Source: Streptomyces sp. 11x1
GTDB lineage: Bacteria; Actinomycetota; Actinomycetes; Streptomycetales; Streptomycetaceae
Reading direction: 5' to 3'
Assembly: GCF_032598905.1 (NCBI RefSeq)
Contig: NZ_CP122458.1
Span: 4,489,001-4,553,000, forward strand
DNA: 64,000 nucleotides
Part shown: piece after piece, positions 49,434-57,121 of the stretch
Layout of the letters: every line of letters begins with the position of its first letter
Position numbering within the stretch: the stretch's first letter is position 1
The notes under the pieces: generated by a model
Told to the model about the DNA's origin: nothing
Database searches by the model: none
What the model saw: the letters and a program-made list of their open reading frames with translations, nothing else
Made by a program: the position numbers and the translations under genes

Positions 49434-50698
49434 CGCTGCCCACTCCCTTCCTGAAGGCCGCCAGCCCGGCCGTAGGTCTCGTCCACCCGCCCGCCGTCCG
49501 GGCCTCGCACCCCGCCGGAGATCTCGTCCCCCCGGCCGTGCGCCCCGCCCCGAAGCAGACCCCGCAGCCGCTCCCAGCCCCGCTCGTGCACGAACGCCGC
49601 CTCGCCCCAGCGGAGGGCCGGCACGGTCACCACCAGCCCCGAACCGTCCCGCTCCAGCACGTGCACCTCGTCGATCCGCCGTCGGCCGTCCCGGTCCCGT
49701 ACGAGATGCAGGACCACCGACAACGCGGCCGCCAGCTGGCTGTGCAGTGCGGCCCGGTCCAACCCCGCGGCCGTGCCGAGGGCCTCCAGACGGGCCGGCA
49801 CCTGCCCCGCGGCATTGGCGTGGAGCGTTCCGCTGCCGCCCTCGTGGCCCGTGTTCAGGGCGGCCAGCAGGGCCACCACCTCCGGCCCCCGCACCTCGCC
49901 GACCACCAGCCGGTCCGGGCGCATGCGCAGCGCCTGTCGCACCAGGTCCCGCAGCTCGACGAGGCCCACGCCCTCCTGGTTCGCCGGTCTCCCCTCCAGC
50001 CGCACCACATGAGGGTGGTCGGGCCGCAGCTCCGCCGAGTCCTCGGCCAGTACGATCCGCTCGCCGGGGTCAACCAGCCCGAGCAGCGCGCTCAGCAAGG
50101 TGGTCTTCCCGGTCCCCGTCCCGCCGCTGATGACGTACGACAACCGGGAGCGGATCAGCGCCCGCAGGACGCGGTCGCCGCCGGGCGGCACTGTGCCCGC
50201 CGCCACCAGTTCGGCGAGGGTGAAGGCGCGCGGCCGGACGACCCGCAGGGACAGACAGGTGGAACCGACGGCCACCGGCGGGAGCACCGCGTGCAGCCGG
50301 GTGCCGTCCGGGAGCCGGGCGTCCACCCACGGTCGGGCGTCGTCCAGCCGGCGTCCGGCGACGGCCGCCAGGCGCTGCGCGAGGCGTCGTACGGCCGCCG
50401 CGTCCGGGAAGGAGATCCCGGTGAGCTCCAGACCGCCGCCCCGGTCCACCCAGACCCGGTCCGGGGCCGACACCAGCACGTCGGTGACCGAGGGATCGGC
50501 GAGCAGCGGCTCCAGCGGCCCGCTCCCCACCAGCTCCGACCGCAGCCGCTCGGCCGCCCCGAGCACCTCGGCGTCCCCGAGCACCCGCCCCCGATCGCGC
50601 AGCGCCTGCGCCACGCGCGCGGGCGTCGGCTCGGCCCCGCTCTCGACGAGCCACTGCCGTACGCCGTCCAGCAGACCGTCGTCGGGCATCCCGCTCAT
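49430..50698 (-). CDS. tadA: TadA-type secretion ATPase (CpaF family)
   Basis: A 422-residue type II/IV secretion ATPase. The N-terminal domain has LLADPSVTDVLVSAPDRVWV. The core has Walker A (SGGTGTGKTTLLSALL), the Asp box around IVLAEDSAELRPDHPHVVRLE and the Walker B-like LVVGEVRGPEVVALLAALNTGHEG. The His box reads GSGTLHANAAGQ. It powers assembly of the Flp-like fibre or secretion. ATG 50698 (MSGMPDD) is preferred because GGGGGCGAGG is upstream; ATG 50746 is in frame. Confidence 0.9.
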   Translation of the reverse strand: MSGMPDDGLLDGVRQWLVESGAEPTPARVAQALRDRGRVLGDAEVLGAAERLRSELVGSGPLEPLLADPSVTDVLVSAPDRVWVDRGGGLELTGISFPDAAAVRRLAQRLAAVAGRRLDDARPWVDARLPDGTRLHAVLPPVAVGSTCLSLRVVRPRAFTLAELVAAGTVPPGGDRVLRALIRSRLSYVISGGTGTGKTTLLSALLGLVDPGERIVLAEDSAELRPDHPHVVRLEGRPANQEGVGLVELRDLVRQALRMRPDRLVVGEVRGPEVVALLAALNTGHEGGSGTLHANAAGQVPARLEALGTAAGLDRAALHSQLAAALSVVLHLVRDRDGRRRIDEVHVLERDGSGLVVTVPALRWGEAAFVHERGWERLRGLLRGGAHGRGDEISGGVRGPDGGRVDETYGRAGGLQEGSGQR

Positions 50699-50771
50699 AC
50701 GGCCTCGCCCCCGATCGCGCGTCGCCCGCGCCGTGCTGCTCCCCATGGCTTCGCGCTGCCCGGCGTCCTGT

Positions 50772-51863
50772 TCACGCCGCCTCACCTCGGGCCGCCGCGC
50801 GCTCCCAGAAGCCCTCGCAGAAGCGCGCGAGCGGTCCGCGTGGCGCACCCGGGGGACTGCCACCGTCGGACAGCCCGGCCTCGGTGGGCACTTCGCCCGC
50901 GAGGGGCAGCCGAAGGAGGCGGGCAACCTCGTGGTCGTCGAGGCCGGGGGCGTACGGGCCGCGGACCGCGACGCGCAGGTCGCGCAGGACCATGCCGAAG
51001 GCGGAGGCGACCCGGGAGGCGGCGGCGACGGCGCGCAGTTCGGCGGGGACGACCAGGAGCCCCATGTCCAGTTGGGCGAGCGTTTCGGCGACACCTTCGT
51101 CGATGCGGCGCGGCAGGTCGACGACGACCGCACCGCCGCGCCGTCGGCCCGCGGCGAGCACCGCGCGCACGGCCTGGGGCGGAATGGCCACGGCGTCGCC
51201 CCGGTCCCAGCTGAGGACGCGCAGGGCGTGCACTTCGGGCAGCGACTCCTCCAGCGCGCCGCCGCCGACCCGTCCGCGCGAGGCGGCGAAGGCCGGCCAG
51301 CGCAGTCCGTCGGCGCTCTCGCCGCCGAGGAGCACGTCCAGGCCCCCGCCGAGCGGATCGGCGTCCACGAGGAGCGTGCGGGTGCCCTGGCGCGCGGAGG
51401 TGACGGCGAGGGCGCAGGCCAGCGTGGACGCCCCGGCGCCGCCCCGGCCTCCGACGACGCCGACGGTGAGCGCCGGCCTGCCGACGCCTTCCGCCACGTC
51501 GGCGATGCGGTCGACGAGCCACTGCTCGCCGTCGGGCAGCATGAGCACGTGGTCGGCGCCGATCTCCACGGCCCGCTGCCAGACCCCGGAGTCGTCCTGG
51601 TCCTTGCCGACAAGCACCACTCCTCGTCTGCGTGCGGCCCCGCGCAGCCGCCGTGCCGCGTCGTTCCCGACGAGCACCAGCGGCGCCGTCTCCCATCGGC
51701 CCCGGCCTTCCGGCACTCCGTGGTGGACCTCCGGCCGGGCTCCCGCGGCCGCGCACAGGCGCAGCAGGTCGTCCAGCAGTTCCACGTCCTCGGTGACGAT
51801 CAACGGCCTGCCCTGCCGCCCCTCGGCGGCGGACGGTCGGTCGTCGGTGATGGCTCCCGCCAC
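50772..51863 (-). CDS. ssd: Septum site-determining-like / CpaE-type P-loop protein
   Basis: A 363-residue protein. A receiver-like N-terminal half (PLIVTEDVELLDDLLRLC) is followed by a MinD/ParA-type ATPase with VGVVGGRGGAGASTLA, where the lysine of the deviant Walker A is missing, and LLVDADPLGGGLDVLLGG as the switch/Walker B region. The actinobacterial Ssd proteins sit in this position next to tadA and influence septation, and CpaE relatives localise the pilus machine. A GTG start with GGAGATC upstream is chosen. Confidence 0.85.
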   Translation of the reverse strand: MAGAITDDRPSAAEGRQGRPLIVTEDVELLDDLLRLCAAAGARPEVHHGVPEGRGRWETAPLVLVGNDAARRLRGAARRRGVVLVGKDQDDSGVWQRAVEIGADHVLMLPDGEQWLVDRIADVAEGVGRPALTVGVVGGRGGAGASTLACALAVTSARQGTRTLLVDADPLGGGLDVLLGGESADGLRWPAFAASRGRVGGGALEESLPEVHALRVLSWDRGDAVAIPPQAVRAVLAAGRRRGGAVVVDLPRRIDEGVAETLAQLDMGLLVVPAELRAVAAASRVASAFGMVLRDLRVAVRGPYAPGLDDHEVARLLRLPLAGEVPTEAGLSDGGSPPGAPRGPLARFCEGFWERAAARGEAA

Positions 51864-52270
51864 GATCTCCAGCCCCCTTCGCTGCGTGAACGCGGTCGCC
51901 CGGCGTTCCGGACGACGTGTTCAACTCCTGTGTGAAGCACCGGAGATCGGCCGCCGCGGAGGCGGTCGACGGAATCCGGCCCTACGCATCCGCGAAACGG
52001 AACCGGCCTCGAACTCGCCGCCGTCGGGACGCGCTGGAATCACGGTGCGACGGCCTCGGAAATCATGTGGATCTTGATCGAAAACTGTGGACAACTCGGC
52101 CCTTGTGAATATCACCGTCACCCGAACAGGCGACTCGTGTGCGACTTCCACAGCGCAGCCTGACGACTACGGACAGTGACGGATCCTGTGTCGGGGGCAG
52201 AGGAAAGCCCACGAGGGCTTCAGAGTGCCTCGCGGGCCGGGAAGAAGAGAGGAAACGCGTCCGGACATGC

Positions 52271-52335
52271 GACGACCCCCACCGGGGGGGAGAGTGGGGG
52301 TCGTCTCCACGGCCGACTCGGGGGGGAGGAGCCGG
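52271..52335 (-). ncRNA. 6C RNA
   Basis: On the minus strand the core consists of two adjacent hairpins, each with a C-rich loop. CCGGCTC-(CTCCCCCCC)-GAGTCGG (52335-52313) has 7 cytosines in the loop. GACGACCCCCAC-(TCTCCCCCCCG)-GTGGGGGTCGTC (52305-52271) also has 7 in the loop and a perfect 12-bp stem. This matches the actinobacterial 6C RNA motif, defined by two stem-loops with six or more cytosines. The second hairpin also acts as the terminator. The 5' end is uncertain; a possible -10 GCTAAC lies near 52345. From memory this RNA sits next to the same genes in other Streptomyces. Between ssd (minus) and the HAD gene (plus), no protein gene is supported in the remainder of 51864-52439. Confidence 0.8.
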
Positions 52336-52439
52336 ACCGCGTTAGCACGGTCGCGAACGATCCGTGACTTCCATGGTGTACCCGAGAGGCCTCTCAGGCA
52401 AACCCACGCGCCCCACACTAGCCCGAATGGCGGGCGCAT

Positions 52440-53264
52440 ATGCTCGGCCCCGTGGAAAACCACTCCTTGCCCCGCACAGCGGCCTTCTTTGACCTGGACA
52501 AGACGGTCATTGCGAAGTCGAGCACGCTCACGTTCAGCAAGTCGTTCTACCAAGGCGGCCTGATCAACCGCAGGGCCGCCCTGCGAACGGCGTACACCCA
52601 GTTCGTGTTCCTCGCGGGCGGCGCCGACCACGACCAGATGGAACGGATGCGGAAGTATCTGTCCGCGCTGTGCCGGGGCTGGAACGTCCAACAGGTGAAG
52701 GACATCGTCGCCGAGACCCTGCACGACCTGATCGACCCGATCATCTACGACGAGGCCGCCTCCCTCATCGAGGAGCACCACGTCGCGGGGCGGGACGTCG
52801 TCATCGTCTCCACTTCGGGCGCCGAGGTCGTCGAGCCGATCGGCGAGCTCCTCGGCGCGGACCGGGTGGTGGCGACCCGTATGGTCGTCGGCGACGACGG
52901 CTGCTTCACCGGCGAGGTGGAGTACTACGCCTACGGCCCGACGAAGGCGGAGGCGATCCGGGAGCTGGCCGTGTCCGAGGAGTATGACCTCGCGCACTGC
53001 TACGCCTACAGCGACTCGGCGACGGACCTGCCGATGCTGGAGTCCGTGGGCCACCCGCACGCGGTGAACCCGGACCGGACGCTGCGCAAGGAGGCCCTCG
53101 CGCGCGGGTGGCCCATCCTCGACTTCCACCGCCCGGTGCGGCTCAAGCAGCGCCTGGCCGTACGGCCGCGGCCCGCCCTTCTCGCGGCGGCCGCCATAGG
53201 CGCCGCGGCGGCCACCGCCGGGCTGGTCTGGTACGCGAGCCGACGCCGCGTGGCAACCGCCTGA
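52440..53264 (+). CDS. HAD-superfamily IB phosphatase with C-terminal membrane anchor
   Basis: A 274-residue protein. Motif I is FFDLDKT (D18, D20), motif II is VSTSGAEV and motif III is YSDSATDLPML, as in the SerB-like/IB subfamily. The last ~45 residues are basic (RLKQRLAVRPRP) and then a hydrophobic helix (LLAAAAIGAAAATAGLVWYA), unusual for soluble phosphatases. It might act on a phospholipid or phosphoserine at the membrane. The start ATG 52440 has a weak site. It is divergent from ssd and the 6C RNA; from memory relatives here are called morphological differentiation-associated proteins. Confidence 0.88.
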   Translation: MLGPVENHSLPRTAAFFDLDKTVIAKSSTLTFSKSFYQGGLINRRAALRTAYTQFVFLAGGADHDQMERMRKYLSALCRGWNVQQVKDIVAETLHDLIDPIIYDEAASLIEEHHVAGRDVVIVSTSGAEVVEPIGELLGADRVVATRMVVGDDGCFTGEVEYYAYGPTKAEAIRELAVSEEYDLAHCYAYSDSATDLPMLESVGHPHAVNPDRTLRKEALARGWPILDFHRPVRLKQRLAVRPRPALLAAAAIGAAAATAGLVWYASRRRVATA

Positions 53265-53282
53265 TCCGCTCTCCGCGCCCAC

Positions 53283-53565
53283 GGCAGCGGATTCACCCTC
53301 TTTGAACCTGAAAGTAAAGAAGCGCAGCGAGGGGTTCCGCTTGCCCGGGTCCTGGAGTAGAAAGGATTCAAGGCCCGCGAGACCAAAGGACGTCCGAGAG
53401 GATCACCTTTAACAACTCATTTTGGCCCCACGGACCGAGCATGAACACCAGGCACCCACGCGACGTCGACCCGTCGATTACGGGCCAGCCGCACCAGGTC
53501 ACGGGCTGAGTTCCCGGCCTGATGGGCACATATCGAGGACGCTTGGTAACCAGGTGGACATGCCA
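53283..53565 (+). other. Possible untranslated transcript or small RNA region upstream of a strong terminator
   Basis: About 280 bp lies between the HAD gene and a strong terminator at 53566. No plus-strand open frame is supported. A 75-residue minus-strand frame (53368-53595) looks protein-like in parts but has a TTA codon, low GC at third positions and no ribosome site, and it overlaps the terminator stem. A stable small RNA or long 3' UTR of the HAD gene is the more natural explanation. Confidence 0.35.
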
Positions 53566-53593
53566 GCGGCGGTACGAATTCTCGTACCGCCGC
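53566..53593 (+). terminator. Strong rho-independent terminator on the plus strand
   Basis: GCGGCGGTACGA and TCGTACCGCCGC form a perfect 12-bp stem with the loop ATTC, followed by AACCCTTTTCC. It lies 302 bp downstream of the HAD gene stop and about 40 bp beyond the stop of the convergent Fic-like gene. It is the most canonical plus-strand terminator in the right half of the window. Confidence 0.9.
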
Positions 53594-53634
53594 AACCCTT
53601 TTCCGGGGGTTCTCAGTCGCCTGTTCGCGACTTT

Positions 53635-54468
53635 CTACGCCGCCCCGCGTTGCAGCGCCTCGCACACGGCTGTCGACTCCCTGGCACCCAACTCGATCGC
53701 CCTGCCGCAGTGGGCGATCCAGGCGGCCATGCCCTCCGGGGTGCCGGAGGCGTAGCCGTCGAGGGCGGCCAGATAGGCGGCGCGGCCCAGTTCCGCGTGG
53801 CCGACCTCCGCCGGGCAGACCGACTTGGGGTCGAGGCCGCTGCCGATCAGCACGATCCGCTCGGCCGCACGCGCGACGAGGCCGTTGTGGAAGCCGAAGG
53901 GCCGCAGGGCGAGCAGTTCGCCGTGGACGACGGCGGCCGTCACCAGCGCCGGGGCCGAACTGCCCTGGATGATCAGCTCGGAGAGCCCGTCGAGCCGGCC
54001 CGCGACCTCCGCCGGTCCCGGCAGGGGCAGCTCGACCAGGGGCTCCTCGACGGGCTCGCCGTCCTGTCGTGGGCGCCCCACGCGCGCGTCGTCGCTCCCG
54101 GCCGCGACCAGGTGCAGCCGGGCCAGCACCCGCAGGGGCGACTGCCGCCAGATCGACAGCAGCTGCCCCGCCTCGGCGGTGAGCCGCAGCGCGGCACCCA
54201 CGGCGCGGGCCTCGTCGTCACCGTCCTGGCCGCTGAAATCCGTACGGCGACGCACCTCTTCGAGGGCCCAGTCGGCGCCGGACAGCGCCGCCGAGCCACG
54301 CGCGCCCCGCAGGGCGGCCTCGGAGGTGACCGCGTTGCTGCGACGGCGCATGACGCGGTGGCCGTAGACCCGGTCCACGGACTTGCGCACGGACTCCACG
54401 GATTCGGCCACACCGGGAAGCTCTCCCAGGGCCGCGAGCGGATCGGCGGCCGCACCTGTCGTACTCAT
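53635..54468 (-). CDS. Fic-like protein with a degenerate active site (often annotated as oxidoreductase)
   Basis: A 277-residue protein. The central part HGELLALRPFGFHNGLVARAAERIVL lines up with the Fic core HxFx(D/E)GNGRxxR but has L in place of the catalytic histidine, FH for the metal-binding acid, and NGLVARA for GNGRxxR, so AMP transfer is doubtful. The N-terminal ~100 residues include VMRRRSNAVTSEAALRGARGSAALSGADW, which fits the N-terminal arm of the family with its SxxxxExN-like region near ALSG. Function unknown. It is divergent from the CooC-like gene with a gap of 99 bp. Confidence 0.7.
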   Translation of the reverse strand: MSTTGAAADPLAALGELPGVAESVESVRKSVDRVYGHRVMRRRSNAVTSEAALRGARGSAALSGADWALEEVRRRTDFSGQDGDDEARAVGAALRLTAEAGQLLSIWRQSPLRVLARLHLVAAGSDDARVGRPRQDGEPVEEPLVELPLPGPAEVAGRLDGLSELIIQGSSAPALVTAAVVHGELLALRPFGFHNGLVARAAERIVLIGSGLDPKSVCPAEVGHAELGRAAYLAALDGYASGTPEGMAAWIAHCGRAIELGARESTAVCEALQRGAA

Positions 54469-54567
54469 GAGTACGACCCTACGCGCACCGGCCGCCGACC
54501 CCTCGAAGGAGTGGTCTTCCCGACCGCGCGAACACCCTGGGCAGCCACCGCACTACCGTTGGTGAAC

Positions 54568-55548
54568 ATGAAAATTGCTTTCGTCGGGAAGGGCGGGAGT
54601 GGCAAGACCACGCTGTCCTCCCTGTTCATCCGCCACCTCGCCGTCTCGGGGGTCCCCGTCGTAGCCGTCGACGCGGACATCAACCAGCACCTCGGCGCCG
54701 CCCTCGGCCTCGACGAGTCGGAGGCCGCCGAACTGCCCGCGATGGGCGAGCGGCTGGCGCTGATCAAGAACCATCTGCGGGGCTCCAACCCGCGGATCAC
54801 CTCCGCCGAGACGATGATCAAGACGACCCCGCCGGGCGACGGCTCGCGCCTGGTGCGGATCTGCGAGCCCAACGCGATCTACGACGCCTGCGCCCGTCCG
54901 GTGGAACTCGACGGCGGGGCCGTCCGCTTGATGGTCACCGGCCCCTTCACCGACGCCGACCTGGGGGTCGCCTGCTACCACTCCAAGACGGGAGCGGTGG
55001 AGCTGTTCCTGAACCACCTGGTGGACGGCCGCGACGAGTACGTGGTGGTCGACATGACAGCCGGTTCGGACTCCTTCGCGTCCGGCATGTTCACCCGTTT
55101 CGACATGACGTTCCTCGTCGCCGAACCGACGCGGAGGGGGGTCTCCGTCTATCGCCAGTACAAGGAGTATGCCGCCGACTACGGCGTCGCCCTGAAGGTC
55201 GTCGGGAACAAGGTGCACGGCCAGGACGACCTCGACTTCCTCCGCGCCGAGGTAGGGGACGACCTGCTGGTCGCCTTCGGCCACTCGGACTGGGTGCGCG
55301 CCCTGGAGAAGGGCCGCCCGCCTCGCTTCGAGCATCTGGAGGAGGCCAACCGCCACTCCCTGCGCACCCTGCACGAAGCGGCCGACGTCACGTACGAGCA
55401 GCGTGACTGGGAGCGCTACACCCGTCAGATGGAGCACTTCCACCTGAAGAACGCCACCAGTTGGGGCAACGAGAGGACCGGGGCCGATCTGACCGCGCAG
55501 ATCGACCCCGGGTTCGTGCTCGGCGAACAAGTCGCCGCCGCCGTGTGA
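54568..55548 (+). CDS. CooC/MinD-like P-loop ATPase
   Basis: A 326-residue protein. MKIAFVGKGGSGKTTLSSLF is a deviant Walker A (KGGSGKT), VVAVDADINQHLGAALG the switch I region and VVVDMTAGSDSFASGMF the Walker B. It is like CooC, which inserts nickel in CO dehydrogenase, but no metal enzyme partner is next to it. The DYGVALKVVGNKV segment is the base-specificity region. The start at ATG 54568 begins directly at the first strand. Convergent with the deacetylase-like gene with a 7-bp gap. Confidence 0.88.
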   Translation: MKIAFVGKGGSGKTTLSSLFIRHLAVSGVPVVAVDADINQHLGAALGLDESEAAELPAMGERLALIKNHLRGSNPRITSAETMIKTTPPGDGSRLVRICEPNAIYDACARPVELDGGAVRLMVTGPFTDADLGVACYHSKTGAVELFLNHLVDGRDEYVVVDMTAGSDSFASGMFTRFDMTFLVAEPTRRGVSVYRQYKEYAADYGVALKVVGNKVHGQDDLDFLRAEVGDDLLVAFGHSDWVRALEKGRPPRFEHLEEANRHSLRTLHEAADVTYEQRDWERYTRQMEHFHLKNATSWGNERTGADLTAQIDPGFVLGEQVAAAV

Positions 55549-55555
55549 ACGCCCG

Positions 55556-56860
55556 CTACGGCTTGGCCGCGGGTGCTCCCGGAACCCCCTTCGGGGCCGG
55601 TGCCGCTCCTGCGGAGAGGAAGGACGTCCAGCCGCCCTTCGGGGACTGACCGACGCCCAGGCCGCGCAGCCTGTCCAAGACCTTCGGGTCCTGGGCGTCG
55701 AGCCAGTCGGCGAGTTGCCGGAAGGAGACACAGCGCACCTCGGGCTTGCCGCAGACCGCCTCGACGGTCTCCTCGACCGCGCGCATGTAGACGCCGCCGT
55801 TCCAGGACTCGAAGTGGTTGCCGATGATCAGGGGCGCGCGGTTGCTGCGATAGGCGCGCTCGAAGCCCGCGAGCAGCCCGTCCCGGAACTGGTCGCCCCA
55901 CTCCTCCCGCCGGCCGGGTGCACCCGCCCGGGCGCCGGACTGGTTGACGTAGAAGTTGTAGTCCATGGTCAGGGTCTCGAAGTTCCGCCCCGGGACGGGG
56001 ACGAGTTGCAGCGACAGGTCCCACAGCCCGTCCTTCTTCTCGGGCCAGACCTGGTTCCGGACGCCGCTGGTGTCGTAACGGAAGCCCAGTTCCCGGGCGG
56101 CCCGCATGAAGTTGGTCTGCCCTTCGAGGCAGGGCGTGCGGGCGCCGATCAGTTCCTTGTCGTAGTCGAAGGGCAGGGGTTCGGCCCGATCCGTGCCGGT
56201 GTTGGTCTTCCATGCCTTCACGAACGACTTGGCCTGGGCGACCTCGCTCTTCCACTCCTCGACCGACCACTCGCCGACCCCGCCGTCGGGACCGCAGAAG
56301 TGGCCGTTGAAGTGGGTTCCGATCTCGTTGCCCTCCAGCCACGCGCCGCGCAGCTGGTTCACGGTGTCCTTGATCCCGCGGACGTCGTTGAACCCGATGT
56401 CGGAGCGGCCCGGTGAGTGCTGGGGCGGCCGGTACAGGTCCCGCTTCTCCTCCGGCAGCATGTACACGCCGCTCAGGAAGTACGTCATGGTCGCGTCGTT
56501 GGCCCGGGCGACCTTGCGGAAGTGCGAGAAGAGCCGTTGGCTGTCCTCCCCCGCGCCGTCCCAGGAGAAGACGACGAACTGCGGGGGCCGCTGACCGGGC
56601 TTCAACCGCTGCGGCCTGGGCAGGTGCGGCTGCGCACCGGTGTACGCGGTGGAGCCGTCGCCGATCAGCCGGACCGCGGTCTTGGGCGGCGCCGGGGCAC
56701 CCCCCTTCGTGGGCCCGCCCGGCCGGCCCTCCTGCTCCGTTCTCTTCGCACCGGGGGAACCGGCGGTCGACGTCGGCTCACCGATCCCGCATCCGGCGAG
56801 CGCCGCGGCGACGGTCGCGGCGAGCGTGACTCCGGCGGCGATCCTCTGGGTGACGGCCAT
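55556..56860 (-). CDS. Secreted lipoprotein with NodB-like polysaccharide deacetylase fold
   Basis: A 434-residue protein with a lipobox signal (VTLAATVAAALAGC) and a Pro/Gly/Lys-rich linker. The catalytic domain has VVFSWDGAGED in place of TFDDG and HFNGHF (HxxxH) for metal binding. The late segment APLIIGNHFESW has the second histidine. Such enzymes remove N- or O-acetyl groups from cell-wall sugars. The first motif keeps only one aspartate, so the metal centre may be unusual or the function shifted. ATG 56860 is the expected signal start; a GGAAGG site is upstream. Confidence 0.85.
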   Translation of the reverse strand: MAVTQRIAAGVTLAATVAAALAGCGIGEPTSTAGSPGAKRTEQEGRPGGPTKGGAPAPPKTAVRLIGDGSTAYTGAQPHLPRPQRLKPGQRPPQFVVFSWDGAGEDSQRLFSHFRKVARANDATMTYFLSGVYMLPEEKRDLYRPPQHSPGRSDIGFNDVRGIKDTVNQLRGAWLEGNEIGTHFNGHFCGPDGGVGEWSVEEWKSEVAQAKSFVKAWKTNTGTDRAEPLPFDYDKELIGARTPCLEGQTNFMRAARELGFRYDTSGVRNQVWPEKKDGLWDLSLQLVPVPGRNFETLTMDYNFYVNQSGARAGAPGRREEWGDQFRDGLLAGFERAYRSNRAPLIIGNHFESWNGGVYMRAVEETVEAVCGKPEVRCVSFRQLADWLDAQDPKVLDRLRGLGVGQSPKGGWTSFLSAGAAPAPKGVPGAPAAKP

Positions 56861-57121
56861 GTCCCGCCCACCTTCCTTCGCTCTGGGGCAGAGCGGCCAA
56901 GGTCACACAGAGTTCCGATCGCGATTAATACGACAAGCCGATGAAATGCTTCATTCACACCCATGAGTGATCTAATGACCCATTTGCGGCTTATGTTCTT
57001 GCGCATCCTTTACTCTGCATTACGATTCGTTTACTGAGTGTTGAGAAATCCCGCCGCTGTACGCCGTGTCCCACGGCCGCGAACCGACGCGACCGCGCAG
57101 CCCCGGAGGAGACGGGAGAAC

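Noticed and set aside
52167..53282. A 371-residue minus-strand open frame over the 6C RNA and HAD gene
   Set aside because: It is the shadow of the HAD gene, whose three catalytic motifs are clear, and it would read through the 6C hairpins.
53368..53595. A 75-residue minus-strand frame with protein-like composition
   Set aside because: It has no ribosome site, contains TTA, has low third-position GC and overlaps a perfect plus-strand terminator. It is kept only as a possible alternative to a small RNA.
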